Assembly (NCBI GenBank): GCA_913056425.1
Contig: CAJXLR010000064.1
Span: 1-7,751 of the forward strand
Reading direction: 5' to 3'
Length of the DNA stretch: 7,751 nt
Origin: an uncultured Bacteroidota bacterium
GTDB taxonomy: Bacteria; Bacteroidota; Bacteroidia; NS11-12g; UBA9320
In this document: piece after piece, positions 6,020 through 7,751 of the stretch
Numbering within the stretch: the first letter of the stretch is position 1
Layout of the letters: each line of letters begins with the position of its first letter
The notes under the pieces: generated by a model
The model's input: the letters and a program-made list of their open reading frames with translations, nothing else
What the model was told of the DNA's origin: nothing
Databases searched by the model: none
Translations under genes and position numbers: made by a program

Positions 6020-6892
6020 TTATTCCTCGTCTATTAGGTGATGATCTTCTGAATCCGAATATTCCACCTCTGCATAGCGGTAGAACGCCCCGGTTACACC
6101 TGAATAATAAATAGCGGCTGCAAAGAGTGAAACAAACAGCATTACAGGAATTGCGAGTATTCCTCCCACAGTACCTAGCAAGCCAAGAATAGCTATAAGC
6201 AAGAATGTCGCAAGTCCACCTAAAATAGCTGCAACAATAGCAATCAGAATAATTTTGATAGCACGTCCAAATGTGATATTCTCCCAAGAGAAGCTAATTG
6301 CATCTCTGATTTCCATCTTACCAATAACAATGGCAGTATTTACTATGATGAGGCGTAACATCAGGATATTAATAATCAAGTTAACTACTGAATGAAGTCC
6401 ATTGGAAATATGCTGAAGAGGTGTAATTGCGACACTTAATATCCCACTTACAATGGCGAGTAAAACAGAATAAACCAACACGTTTTTGAAGAGGCTGTCA
6501 AATGAGTTTGACATAATTTCTCCAACATTTGCAGCACCAACTTCTACCACGTCTTGGCTAATTTGCAAGCAGACTCTGCTAGCCCATGCAGTGATTAAGG
6601 ACAGAACAATACCGAATACAATACTGGCGATACCAACAGCCATTGCATTTTGCTCAAGCAACTCCGCAATTCTGACTACAAAGGCCATCACAGCTTCTTG
6701 ATCGGTGGGATCGAATCCGCTCAAGATATCTTCCGGTAAAATTGACATGATGTAGCTTGCAAAACCTGCAAACACCAAAGTGAGCAGGATGCCCGCCGTA
6801 ATCAAGGGTACAATCAAAGGTTTCCAGGAAGCTTTGGCTTGCTTCCAAATCCCATTCCATAGGTCTGTTTTGAATAGTTCAATAGTGTTCAT
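6020..6892 (-). CDS. Multi-pass inner-membrane protein of unknown function
   Basis: A 290-residue protein I do not recognise as a named family. It has a short cytoplasmic-looking N-terminus (FKTDLWNGIWKQAKASWKP) and about six hydrophobic segments near 25-49, 83-103, 136-157, 167-190, 211-239 and 243-265, then an acidic tail (YSDSEDHHLIDEE). The last two segments are rich in Gly/Ala/Ile and precede the motif YYSGVTGAFYRYAEVEYSD. The layout recalls DUF975- or GPDPase-membrane-domain-like proteins, but no catalytic motif is visible. I choose ATG 6890-6892. A TTG three codons upstream (6899-6901) lies inside a promoter -7 match, so it is unlikely to be translated. The gene is first in a three-gene unit with two thioesterases, which hints at a lipid or acyl-metabolism context only by association. 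Confidence 0.8.
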   Translation of the reverse strand: MNTIELFKTDLWNGIWKQAKASWKPLIVPLITAGILLTLVFAGFASYIMSILPEDILSGFDPTDQEAVMAFVVRIAELLEQNAMAVGIASIVFGIVLSLITAWASRVCLQISQDVVEVGAANVGEIMSNSFDSLFKNVLVYSVLLAIVSGILSVAITPLQHISNGLHSVVNLIINILMLRLIIVNTAIVIGKMEIRDAISFSWENITFGRAIKIILIAIVAAILGGLATFLLIAILGLLGTVGGILAIPVMLFVSLFAAAIYYSGVTGAFYRYAEVEYSDSEDHHLIDEE

Positions 6893-6898
6893 AGTAAC

Positions 6899-6931
6899 CA
6901 AAGATAAATGAATTTCAAATCGTTTTACAAC
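6899..6931 (-). promoter_or_regulatory. Bacteroidota-type promoter of the membrane protein-thioesterase cluster
   Basis: On the - strand TATCTTTG (6899-6906) is a perfect match to the -7 consensus TAnnTTTG. GTTG (6928-6931) supplies the -33 element, with a 21-bp spacer (6907-6927) inside the 19-21 bp range known for Bacteroidota sigma-70 promoters. The -7 element ends 6 bp before the ATG at 6892, so transcription would begin at or just before the start codon. Confidence 0.6.
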
Positions 6932-6997
6932 GAGTGTAGATTATGTCTTTATGTAATCCTCATGCGTTTCGTTAGTATTGAAATATAATTCGTTTAA

Positions 6998-7751
6998 ATG
7001 GCTGAGTTACTCCACTCCAAAGGTAAGTTTGGTACCGCCCCGGTTTTTTTAACTGCAATTTCCACCATACTGGGAGCAGTTATGTTCTTGCGATTTGGCT
7101 TTGCAGTTGGATCGCTCGGATTTACCTGGACATTGGTTATTATCCTCGTAGGACACCTGGTAACCATTCCCACTGCAATGGCTTTAGCAGAGATTGCGAC
7201 AAACCAAAAAGTAGAGGGTGGCGGCGAGTATTACATCATTTCACGTTCATTTGGTTTAACCATTGGTGCCGCGATTGGCATCGCTTTGTACTTAAGTCAG
7301 GCAATTAGTGTAGCATTTTATGTGATCGCCTTCTCCGAAGCATTTGAACCGGTGTTAACGATGTTGGAGGCAAACACGGGATTCCCAATCGCCGTGAGCA
7401 AGCGCCTGATTGGCTTGTTAAGTGTTGGTCTTCTAGCCTGGTTGATGTTCACTAAAGGTGCAAAAACAGGTATGTGGATGCTCTATGTTGTTGTGGCCAT
7501 ATTAGCTGTATCACTTGTGATGTTTTTTGCGGGAACAGGCGATACTACTACAACGTTTTTATGGACTGCTGATAAACATGATTTCTTTTACGTCTTTGCG
7601 ATTGTCTTTCCAGCATTTACCGGTATGACCGCAGGTGTCGGACTCTCGGGAGATCTGAAAGACCCTAAACGCAGTATTCCTCAAGGAACCATGATGGCTA
7701 CCCTAATTGGAATGACCATCTATGTATTAATCGCGATTAAACTCGCTGGTT
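6998..7751 (+). CDS. SLC12-type (cation-chloride cotransporter-like) APC transporter, 3' end cut by window edge
   Basis: The first 251 codons are visible and open to the window end. The start ATG is fixed by an in-frame TAA directly before it (6995-6997). The N-terminal motif FGTAPVFLTAISTILGAVMFLRFG (11-34) is the broken first helix of the SLC12 group of the APC superfamily. Further marks are GGGEYYIISRSFG (74-86), and FPAFTGMTAGVGLSGDLKDPKRSIPQGT (204-231), which closely follows the sixth-helix region of animal NKCC/KCC and bacterial homologues. About seven membrane segments fall within the visible part. The family moves chloride with Na+ and/or K+; some bacterial members are annotated as amino-acid permeases, so the substrate is open. 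It is divergent from the membrane protein gene; a poor -7-like TATAATTC lies at 6984-6991. Confidence 0.88.
   Translation, partial: MAELLHSKGKFGTAPVFLTAISTILGAVMFLRFGFAVGSLGFTWTLVIILVGHLVTIPTAMALAEIATNQKVEGGGEYYIISRSFGLTIGAAIGIALYLSQAISVAFYVIAFSEAFEPVLTMLEANTGFPIAVSKRLIGLLSVGLLAWLMFTKGAKTGMWMLYVVVAILAVSLVMFFAGTGDTTTTFLWTADKHDFFYVFAIVFPAFTGMTAGVGLSGDLKDPKRSIPQGTMMATLIGMTIYVLIAIKLAG

Noticed and set aside
5976..6287. A 103-codon - strand frame inside the membrane-protein gene
   Set aside because: It is a shadow frame of the hydrophobic gene, rich in Cys, Ser and Tyr, and it straddles the coupled junction. The membrane protein and thioesterase frames explain the region better.
6899..6901. TTG as an upstream start of the membrane protein
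   Set aside because: An ATG lies three codons downstream, the extra residues add nothing recognisable, and the TTG is part of a perfect -7 promoter match.

Overview
This window looks like an ordinary stretch of chromosome from a Bacteroidota bacterium, most likely a free-living, possibly marine, Flavobacteriia/Cytophagia-type organism. The evidence is a moderately AT-rich composition, almost no Shine-Dalgarno sequences, at least one good match to the Bacteroidota -33/-7 promoter (TTG and TAnnTTTG), and protein families typical of that phylum: a pentapeptide-repeat protein, a PGCP-like M28 peptidase, and a lipoprotein with a Tll0287-like haem domain. The genus assignment is open.

Layout. On the + strand come the 3' part of a shikimate kinase gene (1-537), an HU-type DNA-binding protein (652-924) closed by a clear intrinsic terminator (946-974), a pentapeptide-repeat protein (998-1561) and a predicted di-haem lipoprotein (1636-2589). 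The lipoprotein stop codon is the first triplet of an eight-copy 7-bp tandem repeat (2587-2642). A GC-rich hairpin (2704-2728) follows in the gap to the convergent - strand pair, an M28 peptidase (3209-4606) and a GNAT acetyltransferase (2730-3212). A divergent spacer then leads to a + strand periplasmic thioredoxin-like protein (4750-5199). This meets, with no spacer at all, a - strand three-gene cluster: a multi-pass membrane protein (6020-6892) and two hotdog-fold thioesterases (5612-6019 and 5200-5625). A divergent SLC12-type transporter gene (6998 onward) runs off the right edge.

How the genes fit together. There is no single pathway. The local units are the peptidase-GNAT pair, joined by a TTGA stop/start overlap, and the membrane protein-thioesterase-thioesterase cluster, joined by a TAA|TTG junction and a 14-bp overlap. 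Both couplings use a TTG start that no in-frame ATG can replace. The + strand genes look like independent units.

I did not find a convincing new multi-gene system. The observations most worth checking are the fusion of a class I cytochrome c domain to a Tll0287-like domain that keeps a candidate axial cysteine, the heptamer repeat that supplies a stop codon, and promoter-like elements lying so close to start codons that leaderless or near-leaderless transcripts are implied.
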